From assembly GCA_027625915.1 (NCBI GenBank), contig JANTQA010000032.1, positions 2,170,001 through 2,234,000 on the forward strand: a DNA stretch of 64,000 nucleotides, read 5' to 3'. Positions 33,858-45,147 of this stretch are shown here, one piece after another. Source of the stretch: Anaeramoeba flamelloides (Eukaryota; Metamonada; Anaeramoebidae). The notes beneath the pieces are model-generated. The model was not told the origin of the DNA, did not search any database, and saw only the letters and a list, made by a program, of their open reading frames with translations. Position 1 is the first letter of the stretch. The number at the start of each line of letters is the position of its first letter. The position numbers and the translations under genes are program-made.

Positions 33858-34706
33858 AGTAAGCAAAGCTTCTTTTTTTGACCCTTTTTGTTGACCTTTT
33901 CCGATTTATTCATTTACCTTCCACCCAAATTTCAAAATAATTTGTTTAACGATCTTTTTTTAATTTCTTTTTAGTGACCGAATACGACCAAAATCAAATT
34001 ACAGAAATCTCTGAAGCTTTTAATCTCTATGACAAAGACTGTGATGGAAAAATTGCTTTAAATGAAATTGGAATTGTTGCTAGAAGTCTTGGTCGTAGCC
34101 CAACTGAAAAGCAACTCCAAGAATATGTAAATAAATATTTTTCTTTTTTTTTTTTTTATTTCAAAAGTTTTTTTCCTTTGATTTTTTTTTTTGTCTTTTT
34201 TCTTTTTTACTATTTTTATTCTTTTTTCGAGAAAAAATTTCCCTTTTCCACAAAATGGCCCAACTTTTAAAAAACAAATTTTTTGTCTTGTTATTTTTAA
34301 TCAAAAACACTTTTTTATTTTTTTATGAAAAAAAATTTCTGATGTGTTTTTGTTTTTGTTTTTAATTTTTGATTGTTTTTCTTTTACCAAAACCAAAAAA
34401 AAAAATCAAAAGGAAACAAAATTAAGAAATGAAGAAATCGAACAAATCGATTTAAACCAATTTATGGGTATTCTTAAAGAAATGGACGAAAACAAAGAAG
34501 ACATTGAAGATTTACGTAAAGCCTTTTCAATTTTAGACAAAGACGGAAACGGTGTAATTGATGCTGCTGAATTAAGACACGCAATGACAACTATTGGCGA
34601 AAAAATGACACTCGAGGAAATCAATGAAATTATTTCAGAATTTGATACCAACAACGATGGAAAGATCGACTTTAATGAATTTGTAACTGCTATTCTCAAG
34701 GATTAA
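33858..34706 (+). CDS. Calmodulin-like EF-hand protein (148 residues, three exons)
   Basis: A Ca2+ sensor of the calmodulin/myosin light chain superfamily. I infer that the A of the start codon ends exon 1 at 33858, an intron (33859-33974, GTAAGC...TTTTAG) follows, and TG plus 50 codons make exon 2 (33975-34126). A second intron (34127-34412, GTAAAT...AAAAG) precedes exon 3 (34413-34706). The total of 148 residues equals calmodulin's usual length. Loops: EF1 residues 20-31 ([12 protein letters not shown]), EF3 93-104 ([12 protein letters not shown]) and EF4 129-140 ([12 protein letters not shown]) keep Asp at 1/3/5 or equivalents and Glu at 12. EF2 is degenerate ([12 protein letters not shown]), which argues against true calmodulin and resembles essential myosin light chains. 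[15 protein letters not shown] is calmodulin-like. Partner unknown. Confidence 0.88.
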
Positions 34707-35414
34707 TTCCCTTTTTTCGCATTTAACATCTTTTTTACTTTTTTTTTTTTTTTTTTATTTCTGTTGACGTTATGGACATTTAAAAAAAAAAAAGAAAAAA
34801 AGATAATCTCTAAAATGGATTAAGATCTCTCAAAAACAAAAAGAGTCAAGCTATTTAAAAATTGTTGTTTTATGAATCTAATTTCTTTTTTTTTTTTTTT
34901 TCAATTTTTGAAAACAATTTAAAGAAATTATTTTCTTTTATTTTCTTCATTTTTTCATTCGATCGTCGGATTTTTTTTTTTTGATCCTAATCAAATAATA
35001 AAAGAAACAACTTTATTTTAGATTCTTTCGTTTTAGTTCTTTTTTTAGAAATTTTTCTTTCCTCCTTCCCTTCCCCACAATGAAAAGAAAAAAAAAAAAA
35101 TTTCACAAAATCTTTATTTTGAAATAATCCCAAAACCGACCAAAATGAAAATCTTTAATCTTTTCAAAAAAGTACAAGATTTTTTCAAATTTTAATTTTT
35201 GGTGCAGTGAGTATCAATAAGTATTTTACACTTTTTTTGATTTTTTCAAATAAAGGTTTGAAGGGGTATCAAAAATAAATTGACTGTGAGGTGTGTAAGC
35301 CAGAATCAAAAAAAAAAAAGGGTAAAGTTTCTTTTAAAAGATCTGTATTAAATCCAATCATCAAAAAAGTATTTAAATATCCAAATTAATTTAACTACTA
35401 CTTATTGATTCTCG

Positions 35415-35900
35415 ACAATAATTCAATTTGTTTGTTAGTATTGTTATTAAATAAATATATTATATTTTCTGATCGAGATTTTATCTGATATTTTTAAAGT
35501 GCAAAAATTGGGGATTATTTTTTCCTTTTTGATCCATAAAATTTTTTTCATAACTTGTTTAATCTCAACATTTTTTCCAATATAATGAAAAACATTGAAC
35601 TGTATTTTATTGTTTAAAAAATATTTTGTACCTTTGACATATTTCCAGTTTTTCATTGAAATTGGTCATACATTTGTTTTATTCACCAAAAAAAGTACTA
35701 TTATTTTTTTCATTTTTTAGAAATATTTTAATAAACAAATTTTCAAACAAATACAATCTTTGAATCAATCAGTATTAATATTTAACTGGATTTTTTTTAG
35801 CCAGATAATAAATAGATAGACAAACAAAGAGGATTTTTAATGAAATATATAAAAAAAATGCCCCGCTTTTAAGGAAATACTTTATGGCTCTAAACATTAG
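35415..35900 (+). repeat. 480-bp dispersed repeat, copy 2
   Basis: It aligns with 29560-30060 in order: ATTCAATTTGTTTGTTAGTA, TCTGATATTTTT, CCAGTTTTTCATTGAAATT, CAGTATTAATATTTAACTGG, ATAAATAGATAG and GGAAATACTT. Confidence 0.6.
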
Positions 35901-36394
35901 ATCTGAAAAAATTTCAATATTTTCAACAAAATTAGAAATGAAAATGTTCTTCTAGACACAAGATATAAAGGGGATAAAAACTCAGAATTCTTTAACACAT
36001 ACCTCAACATAGTTACTGTGTTTTAGATACAGATTACATTAAAAAAATTTCAAAAAGTTTTAATTCAAGTTACATTTTTCTAAATATAAACCCGACTCTA
36101 AAAACTGTTCTTGATAAAGATTTTTTTATTAAAAAACCAAGTTACAAATTTTTTTCTCACATTTCAGCCAATAAAATACCCTCTTTAAAGCCAAGGTAAA
36201 AATTTTTATAAATGAAAAATGAAGTAAATGTTTTTCATATCATATGTTTAAAGTTACCAGTAACCCCTAAATAGAAAACAACCAAAATCTATAATAGTAT
36301 TTAATAAATCTTTTTAACCCTTGAAATCAGTACTAAGTTAAAAAAAATCCTTTTTGAAGAATAAATATTAAAATTCAAAAAATTATATTTGACC

Positions 36395-38160
36395 AACAAC
36401 CGAACCATGAAAAAATTTTTCCAAAAAAATTAAATATTTTCTAATTTTACCCTTTTTAATAACTTCAATTAGAATATACACTATTAGTCAATAAAAGGTC
36501 TTTGATCAAAAAATTATTTTTAAAGATATTTTGCAATTTAAGTTGGAAAAATCAATTTTCCAGTTAGATTTTTTTCGAATTTAATAGTAAAAAATTTGAA
36601 AACTTTTTTCTTTAGAGTTAAGAGGTAATTTTATTGTATTTAAAAGTATTTTAAATCTAATGAACACCTTTCAAATATGGAATCAATTATTTTGACTATT
36701 AAAGAATAATTTGTTCTTCTAAATACGAAAAAATATCTTTTCTTTGGTTTCCCTTTTGTTTTTTTTTTTACTTTTTGAAATAAATTGAAAAATTCTTAAA
36801 TATTCAGTTTATTCCAAAAAGTAAAAAACAATTGCTGTTTTGTTTTCAAGAATTTAAAAGAATAAAGTAAAATCTATTAGATTTTACCTTTTTTTTTTTT
36901 TTTTTTTGAATCTGGAAAACCGCCGTTAACTTTTCTTGAGTTTTCTGTTTATTTGTAAAATGAATAGATTTTCTATATAAAACAGAAAACTCCAAGAAAA
37001 GCTAGGCACTCTACGGCACTTGGTGGATACAATAGTTAGGTTTTCTTGAGTTTTATGTTTATTTCAAAAAGTAAAAAAAAAAAAAAAAACAAACCTAGAA
37101 CACTTCGCAAATAAAACAGAAAACCACAATAAAACCTAGGCACTTGGAGAGACTCCAAAGTAACTTTTGTTAAGTTTTTTTAATTTTTGAAATAAATAGA
37201 AAATTTCTGAAAATTTCGGTTTATTCGAAAAAGTAAAAAAAAAACACCATTAGGTTTTTAAGAATTTAAAAGAATTGAGTAAAATCTTAGATTTTTCTCT
37301 CTTCCTTTGAATTCTGGAAAAATACCATTTTTTTTCTTTAATTTAAGAAATAAAGAGAAAATTTCAGAAATTTTCTATTTATTTAAAAAATTAAAGAAAA
37401 AAAAAACCGGGACACTTGACGACACTTGACGGACGCTCACAATATTTATCATCAGTTATTGTTTTTTTTTGTGTTTAAGTTTTTTTTTAAATGAGTAGAG
37501 TGTTTTCAAAACTATTAGTTATTATCTATTCAAAAAAATATTTCTAAAGTTGAGTTTAAAGAAAATTCATTGTTACACCGATTTAAAAAAATTTTACCGC
37601 CATTATCTTCTTTTTTTTTTTAGACTAGAGTCTTTTAAAAATCATAATTCTACAAACAACAATAAATAGAACGACCCCAACATTTATAAGAACTGAAATG
37701 TTGATTATGTTTTGCATAAATTCGATTATCAAGGATGACATGATAATTGAAATAATAGTATAGTCTAACTTAGAATTATCAATTTCGTTTTATTATACCA
37801 GTGAAATGTAAATATGGAAGGTTGCAAAAAATAGAGTTTTTACAATTTTTGAGATAAATAAAGAGTTCCATGAAAATAACAAAATTTTGGCAATAGTAAA
37901 CGAAAAATCATTTTTGATTTTTTTTACTCGAATTTATTTTCAATATAAAATCATTTGGTTAATACCTATACTATTTTTGTTTTTAAAAATATTTTTTTTT
38001 TAAATTCAAAAGACTGATATTTACCAAACTATTTTTTTGATTAAAATTTAAATTATTCTCTTAAGATAATTGTATTTTTTTATTTTTTATTTTCAAAATT
38101 TTGTTATTTTCATGAAACTCTTTATTTATGTCAAAAATTGTAAAAAAAAAACCCATTTTT
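36395..38160 (+). repeat. Composite dispersed repeat, copy 2
   Basis: It aligns with 47755-49085 directly and with 1005-2395 inversely (ACCATGAAAAAA start, ACTTCAATTAGAATATACAC, AGTTAAGAGGTAAT, TTTCAAAACTATTAGTTATT). It carries a roughly 700-bp modular block (36745-37435) of GGTTTTCTTGAGTTTTCTG and CACTTGACG-type motifs that copy 3 lacks. Its 3' part has inverted-repeat arms (about 37833-37889 against 38094-38150) around a 200-base loop. Confidence 0.75.
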
Positions 38161-38302
38161 TGAACAGATATCTGAGCACTTGTCGACAAGAATATGGATT
38201 GTTAACTAAATTACTTCCTGTTTATCTGTAACTCTAAATTGATTCAGATTTTTTTTATCCTAGCTATAATTTAGTCAAGATTATCACTCATAGGATAACT
38301 TT

Positions 38303-38339
<37 letters not shown>

Positions 38340-38689
38340 ACCCACTTGTTAGTTTCTGAATGGCTTACTATTATTACCATCATTTTATCAAATATTTCTT
38401 GAAAAATTTCCAGCTTGTGACAATTTTCTCAAAAAAAAAAAATGAATTATAAGGTAACTTTTACAAAATGTAACCTTAATTGCAGATTTATTCAAATTAA
38501 TAGAAAATTTATTTTGAAATATTTTAAATATTAGAAAAATTGGAATTTTTAAAAATTAAAAATTATTTGATATAAAATAAAAAAAAAACCCTTTTAAATT
38601 GAAAAAAAAAAAAAAATATTAAATTAAAAATACCCAAGTAATTAAAATGTATAAATAAGAAAAAAATACCACAAATACAACAATATTAA

Positions 38690-39110
38690 ATTTTTTTCAT
38701 ACTTAATTTCGGACAGCCAAGTTTAAAAAACCGAATTTTTCAACACCATTCAAAAAATTTAAAAGAATAAAAACTTAGTAAATTCATTTAAATACAAATA
38801 AAATTTATTTTTGAAAAATATTTTTATCATTATTATTTACTTTTTGTTTTTTATTTTCCTTTCATTCCCCAAATTTTGTAATATTTTACCTGATAACTAA
38901 AAAAAAAAAAAACAAAATACACATTGAATACCTATAATTAGGTGTGTAATCTAGTATTTTTTAATAAAAAAAAAACAAATAAAATTATTTGGTGATTGTC
39001 TATACTTTTGATCGATCAATAATTATTAATCGAATTTAAACAAATTTTTCCATAATTTTTTTGTTCCAGTTTAATCGAAAAATTTCAAAATTTTAATTAA
39101 ATTTAAAATT
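38690..39110 (+). repeat. 510-540-bp TIR family, copy 4 (decayed)
   Basis: It retains AAATTATTTGGTGATTGTCT, TTTTGATCGATCAATAATT and AATTTAAACAAATTTTTCC in the family order. The ends are not clear. Confidence 0.5.
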
Positions 39111-40641
39111 CTTCAAATAATTCTACCCATATAAAAATATTTAGATACTTTTTTATAGAGAAGAAATACATTTAGTTAATTAAAAAATATTAATTTTACA
39201 GATTAAGTTTTTTTACATATAAAAACAATAAAAATAAACATTCTTTCCAAAATTTTTATACTAAAATTTAATATTTTAATGGATAATTATTTTTATTTTC
39301 TATAATTATAATAGTAAATACAAATTTTTTTCTCATTTTAATTAATTTGTAGTTATAATTGAGATATTTTCCATATATAATCGTTGATTTACTAAGTTTT
39401 TTTTTCAAAGAATGAATTTTAGTCTGTCATGATTTTTGAATTGGAATGTTTAAAAATTAATTTTTTTTTTTCAATTGTTGTATAAAAATAACGCTAATGT
39501 TTATTGAGAATGTTTCAAAAAAAGATCTAATATTTCTGGAATTTTAAACAATGAAGTGATACATAATGCGGTTAATGAAAATTTAAGTTGACAATACACA
39601 TTCTAACACAAAAAAAGAAATTAAAATTAAATTGGGTATATACTTCCCCTTAGCGAAAAAAGTTTATTTATTATAAAAATTTGGTAATAAAATCCCTATA
39701 ACAATTTCTTGTTTATTTTATTTTATTTTGTTAGTATTAGAACCAATCTAAAAAAAAAAACATTGATGGAAAATCTGTATAAATATCAAATTCATACTTT
39801 GATTCAAAAAATTTATGGTTGGCTTGAATAGAAAGTATATACTTTTATTTTTTGAAATATAAATTAAAATTTTTAACAAATTAAAGAAAAATGTTCAATT
39901 TTATTAACATCATATAAGGAAATGATTTTTTTTTTAATATTTATTAGAAATAAATTAAAAATTTATTTTCAAAAAAAAAAAACACAAGATATCACATAAA
40001 TAACAGGAATCACAGGAATCACAGAAACTTGAAATTATTATTCTATCATTACTTTTATAATGTTTAAACCCAAAATTTTTGTAATTTTGTAAATTGGGGA
40101 TCTTTTTATGTGACAATTTTTATCATTTATTTGTGTTTCAATGAGAAGGAACTAAAAAAAAATGTGTTATATACCCTTTTAACTTTATTAAAGAATAAAT
40201 ATATATAAACCCAATATTTTAAAAAATAATAAACACAAAACCAAAAACTCAAAAAAAGTGAATCAAAATTTCATTACTGATTTTTTATTACTTAACTTAC
40301 ACTCAAAAAAAGTTCACACAAAGATTTTTTACGAATCATATATACACATTAAAAGGCCTATATAATCCTAATTGTCTTAATTTTTATTGATTATTTATAT
40401 TTTCTAAGATCTTTTTTTTTTTTTTTTTGAATTGGCTTTCGAAACAAAAAGTCCAAAAATATTAAAGGTTTGGAGAAAAAATATGATCAAAAAGAAAAAA
40501 GAAATAAATCCAATTTTTAACACAACTATTCCGAAATGAACATTCATGGTTAATTCTTAAAAAAAAATTAAATTTAAATAAAAGTATCGTGGCAGTGATT
40601 TTGTGTGTTCTTATTTAAAGATTACATTTTTTTTGATTTTT

Positions 40642-40643
<2 letters not shown>

Positions 40644-40682
<39 letters not shown>
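40644..40682. repeat. 39-base T homopolymer
   Basis: A single uninterrupted T run, followed by further T-rich sequence. Sequencing length errors are likely here. Confidence 0.95.
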
Positions 40683-40685
<3 letters not shown>

Positions 40686-40879
40686 CTTTTTTTTTTTCTT
40701 TTCAATTTTTTGTTTTTTCTTTTTAAACATAAAAAAAATTTGGCAAGTCTTTTCCTTGAAAAATAGTGAAATCTATGATTTTACGCTTAAATTACCCTTG
40801 GGCCAAATTTAAGCAAAAGGACATTTAGAGTATAATTTACACTTCTTCAATAATTAAATAAAAAAGAAATAAAATTTCT

Positions 40880-41390
40880 GATCACAATTAAATATGATAT
40901 TTTTTAGGAATGAGAATTGGTAGGTGTTTTTTTTTCTTTTTGATGATAAAAATTCTCTTCCCAAAGAGGTTTTAATCTCATTAAAATTTCCAATTTAAGG
41001 GAAAAAACTTATAACTATATTTAATTATTTAAAAAATTGTTTGGGTAATTTTCATATTGCCAGTTTTTTATTTAAATTTTAGCTGTTAGTGTACATAGTT
41101 TTCTCCAAAACAAGTTGAATTGTATATTCTCATTTTTTGGAAATATTTTGATTGACATATTTTAAAATACATACTTCCAATACGTCTTGATTAAATCAGT
41201 ATTAATATTCGTCTTAATTATATATTACCCATTTACAAATATAACGAGTTTATCTTTGATTTGGGGGGATAGGATTCTTTATTAGTAATTTACAAATAAA
41301 ACTACTTTGATGAAAAATATTATTTGAAAATGGAAAAAAAAATGCCAGATTTTTTGGAAATACCCTACATCGCCGTGAAAAGAAAAGGAA
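40880..41390 (+). repeat. 480-bp dispersed repeat, copy 3
   Basis: TCTGATCACAATTAAATATG, GCCAGTTTTTTATTTAAATT, AGTATTAATATTCGTCTTAA and TTGGAAATACCCTA follow the same order as in 29560-30060 and 35415-35900. Confidence 0.55.
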
Positions 41391-41712
41391 ATCACTAATT
41401 TATCGATTTGTAATTACAATTCTAAAATTGCCGATAACCCCTATTACCAAATAAAAGAAATCAAACTAAATATTTCTTATCATTCATAAATCCAGAGGAA
41501 TGATATTCAAAAAAAAACGCTTTTTGTATAATAATTTAATTATTAATTTCAAACAAATTTCATAACTAAAACAATTTCAATTCTTTTATAAAATTATTAT
41601 TTTTAATTTATTTATATAAATGCAAATTAATTTTAAAGTGAGTTAGCCATTTAACTAATCAACCAATTAATAATTAATTACATATTTCTTTTGAATATAC
41701 TTGTTTTTCTGT

Positions 41713-42384
41713 TTATTTATTTTTTATTTCATAGCCAGATATTTCTAATAACTCTCTTAATGCTCGATTTTCTTCTCGAAGTTTCACAATTTCTTGTATT
41801 TTTTCATTTAATTCAACATCCTGTACATTTGCTACCCTTTCCAAAACATCAGTCATTTGCTTATTTTTTTCTTTTAGATATTTATTTTCTTTTTTGAAAT
41901 GATTGTTATCATTTTCAAAATCATCACACAAAGAAATTATTTTATTCAATTTTTTTTGGTGTTTATGGTTTTTATTTTGAACCACTTCTCGGTGTTTCTT
42001 CATAATAAGATCTAGTGACGTTTGGTATTCTTGTAGATCTGTTGTTAAATGATTTTGGTTTTGATTTTTTGGTACACCTTTATCAGGATTCTTCTTTTTC
42101 ATTTTTTTCTGTTTTGGGAATCATATTTTTAATTTAAAAAACCATAAGGATTAAATTTGAAATATTTTGAGGTCAATAAAAAAGGTGTGATGCTGTTTTG
42201 ATGAAAATGAAAAAAAAGTGAATAAAAAAAGAAAAAAGAAAATTAAGTTCCATGAATAATTTACGTTCAAATCAGCAACACGTTGTGTTAGATCCTTTGT
42301 TATTTCATTAAAATTTTGTGTTTTTTCTTGTAGTTCTGTAGTTTCCAAAATTAATGAATCCAAGATCTCGCTGAATTGTGCCAT
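41713..42384 (-). CDS. SIKE/FGFR1OP2-family coiled-coil protein (171 residues, two exons)
   Basis: Members of this family (SIKE1, FGFR1OP2) are coiled-coil subunits of the STRIPAK phosphatase-kinase complex. Exons on the - strand are 42384-42265 (40 codons) and 42108-41713 (131 codons plus stop), joined in phase 0 across a 156-base GTAAAT...AACAG intron. Two segments match the family: LQEYQTSLDLIMKKHREVV (65-83; human LEEHQSALELIMSKYRE) and LREENRALRELLEISG (150-165; human LEQENKGLREILQIT). The N-terminus (ILDSLILETTELQEKTQNFN) aligns with the human first helix. At 171 residues it is shorter than human FGFR1OP2/SIKE1, missing part of the first half and the Ser-rich tail. I chose MAQF as start because sequence upstream of it is low-complexity leader. 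Identification is by remembered family sequence. Confidence 0.8.
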
Positions 42385-42979
42385 AGTAAAAAAAAAAAAC
42401 TGGATTGAAAAAAGGTAATCTTGGAAAAAACAAACAAAAAAATGATTTTCTCTCCAAAATAACAATTTAAACTCTTTCTTCATGATCTTTTATTCAAAAT
42501 GGCTCAAAACTAGGTACTGAGTGGCTTTTGTTTTCAAATTGCATGAAATATCGTCCTTTTCAATATCTTTGTACTTTTAACTCTTCTTGGGAGAACTCTA
42601 ATTATTAGATCTTTACTACTAATAGATGTTAAGTTGAACTTTTTAAAAAATGTAATTCTTTTTTCACAAATTTGAAAAAAGGTTTTAAAAAAATATACTT
42701 GAGTGAGTATCAATTTAAAATCAATTTACAATTTAAATTGGATAAAATTTCTGTTAATTTTTTAGTTTTCAATACTGATATTATTGCTTTCATTGAGGAT
42801 TGATGGTTCACTCCAAGGCCTACCAAGATAAATAATAACAAACAAATAAACTGAAAAATGAGCCAAGAAAATAAATCGATATCATAAAAATCATGATATT
42901 ACATTGAAATTTTTTTGTTTAAGAAAAATGAGGAAAATAATATGAAAATTTTGGACCATTTATTGATTCAAAAAAGATA

Positions 42980-43376
42980 CAGTCAATCCAAAGCTACCGT
43001 GAAATTTTATCAATATCAAATTTTGATGTTGATATCAATTTTTAAAAAGTTCAATATGAGAATAATAACCCACATATTGAAAAAAAAAATTCCTAATGAG
43101 CTGATATTCATGAATTTTTTCTGATTTAGATAAAATAAATTTTCAGAACCCAAAATGACTCTCAACATCAAAAATTCATTAAGAAACGTATAAAATTTCC
43201 TCTAAAAAATGAATTTATTTTTCGATCACATTAGAAAAATATTTTGCATTTAAACTCATTTATGAAAGAATATTTTCAATATAAACTTTCTTATTCTTAT
43301 ATTCTTAGATTTAAAAATCTATATCAACATTAAAATTTGATATTGATAAAATTTCACGGTAGCCTTGGAACAGCTG
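42980..43376. mobile_element. 397-bp TIR element with TA target duplication
   Basis: Left end CAGTCAATCCAAAGCTACCG, right end the inverse of CAGCTGTTCCAAGGCTACCG; the arms continue GTGAAATTTTATCAATATC and beyond to about 60 bases. TA flanks both sides. The interior has no real coding capacity. CAGT ends plus TA duplication suggest a Tc1/mariner-type non-autonomous element, distinct in sequence from the hairpin MITE family. Confidence 0.8.
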
Positions 43377-43920
43377 TAAGTAAAACTAAAATTAACAGTT
43401 TTTTAAACAATAACCAAGTAAACCAGAAAAAAACATTTTCGAGTTCAACTGGTCTTGATTTGATTTTTTTATTCAATGGAATTGATGAAAAATAAATTAT
43501 CAATTATTTTTTATATGTAAAATAAAATACCATATTAGAATATATTTTTAACTTGTACTGATCTATTCAGTGAAATATAGAATACTATTAATGGTAAAAT
43601 AAAAAGATCAAAATTTTAATTCAGCTCTCCCAATAAATGGAAGACCTTTGTGAAAATCAAAAAAATAACATAGCTCCCAATTCGAAAAGGCAAATTAATA
43701 ATTTAAGCTGGTTTTATAAAATTAAAAATTTGAAATGTTGATTGATTTAAATGTATTTTTTTTTTGGAATGTTGAATGAAAATTTTATCCAATTTATTTG
43801 AAAACAAATAGTATTTTACTTTTTGTTACTTTCACACCATTTGATTGCTGAATTTTATTTAGGTTTGAAAAAAAAATTAATTAATTATAGTTGAGGAAGG
43901 TTTTTTGAAATAAAATCATA

Positions 43921-44117
43921 CACCCAGTTCCACTTTTTGGACACAAACTTTCAACCAAAATTAAGGCACAGAAAAATCTTAAATTAAAACACATTTTTTG
44001 GATTTGAGTTTTTACACTAATTATTTTATTAGAATTTGAATTTTATGTCTTATTTTGAAAATTTTTTTCTGCCTTAAATTTAATTCATGGCTTGTGTCTT
44101 AAAAGTGGAACTGACTG
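43921..44117. mobile_element. Hairpin MITE, copy 3
   Basis: Left end CACCCAGTTCCACTTTTTGG, right end TTAAAAGTGGAACTGACTG; arms carry ACACAAACTTTCAACC and AATTAAGGCACAG blocks. TA precedes the left end; the right flank is CTA. Confidence 0.8.
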
Positions 44118-45018
44118 CTAAAAAATGTTGTGAAAACAAAATCTACCGCTTTCTTATCCAACTGAAAATTCATAAAAAAGTGAAAATTTGAACTTATTCT
44201 GATGATTCTATCTCTAATTGGACTAAACCTGAATTTTATTAGAAACAGTATATATTGTATAATAAGAAAAAAAAAAGGATTTTTTAAATACACTTTAGAT
44301 GTATTCTTTGAGAAATATATTCATTATATTTATATTTATTTTCAATTTCAAAAAAAATTTTTTTATCAAACCAAATTTTTTCAAGAATAGGATTTAACTG
44401 AAAGATTTTAAAAAATTGAATACATTTAAATAATTTTTCTATATTTTTTTTATTGTTAGTTTAAATTATATGATAATAGATTGAGATTCAATAATCATTC
44501 TTTGTTTTATTATTATTTTAGATGTAAGTTTTGGTCAATTTGTTAACGATATTGAAAACAAAGGAAAATTTTCTTTTGATTTGAGTATTGGTTTGTTTTC
44601 CTTTGTTTTGATTCATTTTTCAAAATTAATAGATTTGAAAAAAATCTTTAGGTTGAATACGTTATAATTTTTGCCTTTTCAAAATATTTTGATATTATAA
44701 ATAAATTTATGATAGAATTAATTTAAAATGAAATTTAAATGACAATATGTAGGTTATATTATTTTAATTTATCTTTTATGTGATATAATCTGAAGATTAT
44801 GCCAAATAAAAATTGACAGTTTTTTTATTTATTGAATATTGAAATAATATTGTGGATATTATGTTTTTAATGTTGAATCCTAATTAACACATCTTCAATT
44901 ATTGTTTCAAAATTAATTATTATTAGTTTTTTGATAGTTGTTATTTTCATTATTCAAATTTCTTTTAAATTTTTTTTTTTTGGTTTTGATAAAAAGAAAA
45001 ATTATTATTGATTTATTC

Positions 45019-45026
45019 AAAAAAAA
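45019..45026 (-). terminator. Pol III terminator of 5S rRNA
   Basis: Eight consecutive T residues on the transcribed (-) strand immediately after the 3' end of the 5S rRNA. Confidence 0.85.
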
Positions 45027-45147
45027 GTATTCAGCACCAAGTGTTCGCGAGAGGTTCCCCATCTCACTAACTAGCTTAGCCCTCAATTCGTTTATCTTCT
45101 GGGTTCGGAATGTGTCCAGGATTATTAAATTGGGTATGGCCGAATAC
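45027..45147 (-). rRNA. 5S ribosomal RNA
   Basis: The 121-base - strand transcript starts GTATTCGGCCATACC and ends GGTGCTGAATAC. The first and last six bases pair (helix I), GGCCATACC is the universal 5' motif, and GTTAGTGAGATGGGGAACC matches the eukaryotic GTTAGTACTTGGATGGGAGACC region (helix IV/loop E). CATTCCGAACCCAGAAG forms the loop C region. Eight T residues follow directly (45026-45019), a Pol III terminator. It is a single dispersed copy, not in an rDNA or tandem array within this window. Some internal positions are unlike common eukaryotic 5S sequences, which fits a divergent protist. Confidence 0.95.

Larger units (their letters stand above)
24491..33858. other. 9.4-kb non-coding region, dense in dispersed repeats
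   Basis: No supported gene. Contents in order: the leader region of the poly-Gln gene, a ~390-bp TIR copy (25650-26032), a 16-base C run (26325-26340), TA microsatellites (26884-26922, 28583-28604), a CA-rich patch (28011-28080), a 480-bp repeat copy (29560-30060), two hairpin MITEs (30596-30786, 31517-31715) flanking most of a 600-bp repeat (30880-31485), another ~390-bp TIR copy (31981-32375), and a repeat shared with 18175-18395 (32755-32990). The end of the region should contain the promoter and leader of the calmodulin-like gene. Confidence 0.6.
34707..41712. other. 7-kb non-coding region with large repeats
   Basis: No supported gene. Contents: 3' flank of the calmodulin-like gene, a 480-bp repeat copy (35415-35900), composite repeat copy 2 (36395-38160), a 31-base A run (38307-38337), a copy of the 510-540-bp TIR family (about 38690-39110), a repeat shared with 46150-46330 and 53465-53650 (about 40250-40460), a 39-base T run (40644-40682), a block repeated at 54280-54575 (40600-40870), and the third 480-bp repeat copy (40880-41390). 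Confidence 0.6.
42385..45026. other. 2.6-kb non-coding region with two TIR elements
   Basis: No supported gene. It holds a CAGT-ended TIR element (42980-43376) and a hairpin MITE (43921-44117). The remainder is AT-rich with no recognisable structure. Confidence 0.6.

Noticed and set aside
37715-37745. ATCAAGGATGACATGA resembling the U6 snRNA CAAGGATGACACG motif
   Set aside because: No ACAGAGA box, U6 stem or T-tract end nearby, and the sequence belongs to the composite repeat.
40603-40812. 69-codon Phe-rich frame
   Set aside because: It is produced by the 39-base T run and its surroundings.
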